From Clostridia bacterium (GTDB lineage: Bacteria > Bacillota > Clostridia > Christensenellales > CAG-1252): 5,876 nt of DNA. Positions 5,869-5,876 of the stretch are shown here, one piece after another (the stretch's first letter is position 1; each line of letters opens with the position of its first letter). Both the position numbers and the translations under genes were made by a program. The stretch covers positions 1-5,876 of the forward strand of contig JAGAAA010000026.1 of NCBI GenBank assembly GCA_017615495.1, given 5' to 3'. Under the pieces are notes generated by a model, which saw only the letters and a list, made by a program, of their open reading frames with translations, had not been told where the DNA came from and made no database searches.

Positions 5869-5876
5869 TATCTCCA
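5860..5876 (+). repeat. Direct repeat copy 2 of the tRNA-Ala 3' end, at the window edge
   Basis: These bases are identical to 5676-5692, 184 bp downstream, and end at the last base of the window, so the match may continue into CCA. The bases before it (AAGAGGA) do not match the tRNA's T-stem 5' half. This is therefore a tail fragment, not a second tRNA. Confidence 0.7.

Noticed and set aside
5795..5876. Short plus-strand frame from ATG 5795 to the window edge
   Set aside because: It has no ribosome binding site, only 27 codons are visible, and it is made of the hairpins and the tRNA tail copy. Non-coding structure explains it better.
5856..5876. Second tRNA gene beginning or ending at the window edge
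   Set aside because: Only the 3' tail sequence is present. The preceding bases cannot form the T-stem, anticodon arm or D arm of a normal tRNA.

Overview
The window looks like chromosomal housekeeping and accessory DNA from an anaerobic, Gram-positive-type bacterium, most likely an uncultured clostridial (Bacillota) lineage. The signs are near-consensus AGGAGG-type ribosome binding sites, sigma-70-type promoters with 17-18 bp spacing, two predicted lipoproteins with short Lys-rich signal peptides, a rubrerythrin (typical of anaerobes), a DUF975 membrane protein and a Firmicutes-style pyrimidine-nucleoside phosphorylase. Base composition is moderately GC-rich, and GCG alanine codons are frequent. 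The taxonomic placement is inference from gene content only.

Layout: (1) 57-1949 (+) encodes a secreted, lipid-anchored parallel beta-helix protein of the Cthe_2159/DUF4353 carbohydrate-binding type with a Gly/Met-rich tail, followed by two GC-rich hairpins. (2) 2120-2662 (+) encodes rubrerythrin under its own promoter. It ends at a bidirectional terminator shared with the convergent operon. (3) 4170-2706 (-) is a two-gene operon: a DUF975 membrane protein followed 34 bp later by a cyclophilin-type peptidyl-prolyl isomerase lipoprotein. It has a strong promoter (TTGACA-17-TAAAAT). (4) The divergent intergenic region 4171-4291 holds a perfect 16-bp palindrome and candidate promoters for both directions. 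(5) 4292-5551 (+) encodes pyrimidine-nucleoside phosphorylase, with an unusual start region and a divergent C-terminal domain. (6) 5620-5695 (+) is a complete tRNA-Ala(CGC) with its own promoter and intrinsic terminator. (7) The last ~135 bp contain several hairpins and end, exactly at the window edge, in a 17-bp perfect copy of the tRNA 3' end.

The protein genes do not form one pathway: surface carbohydrate binding, peroxide detoxification, envelope protein folding and nucleoside salvage are each transcribed separately. The part that ordinary annotation explains least is the segment downstream of the tRNA. Its duplicated tRNA tail and ordered hairpins suggest either an attachment-site duplication at a tRNA gene or a small structured non-coding repeat inserted there. 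Repeats beyond the window edge cannot be seen.
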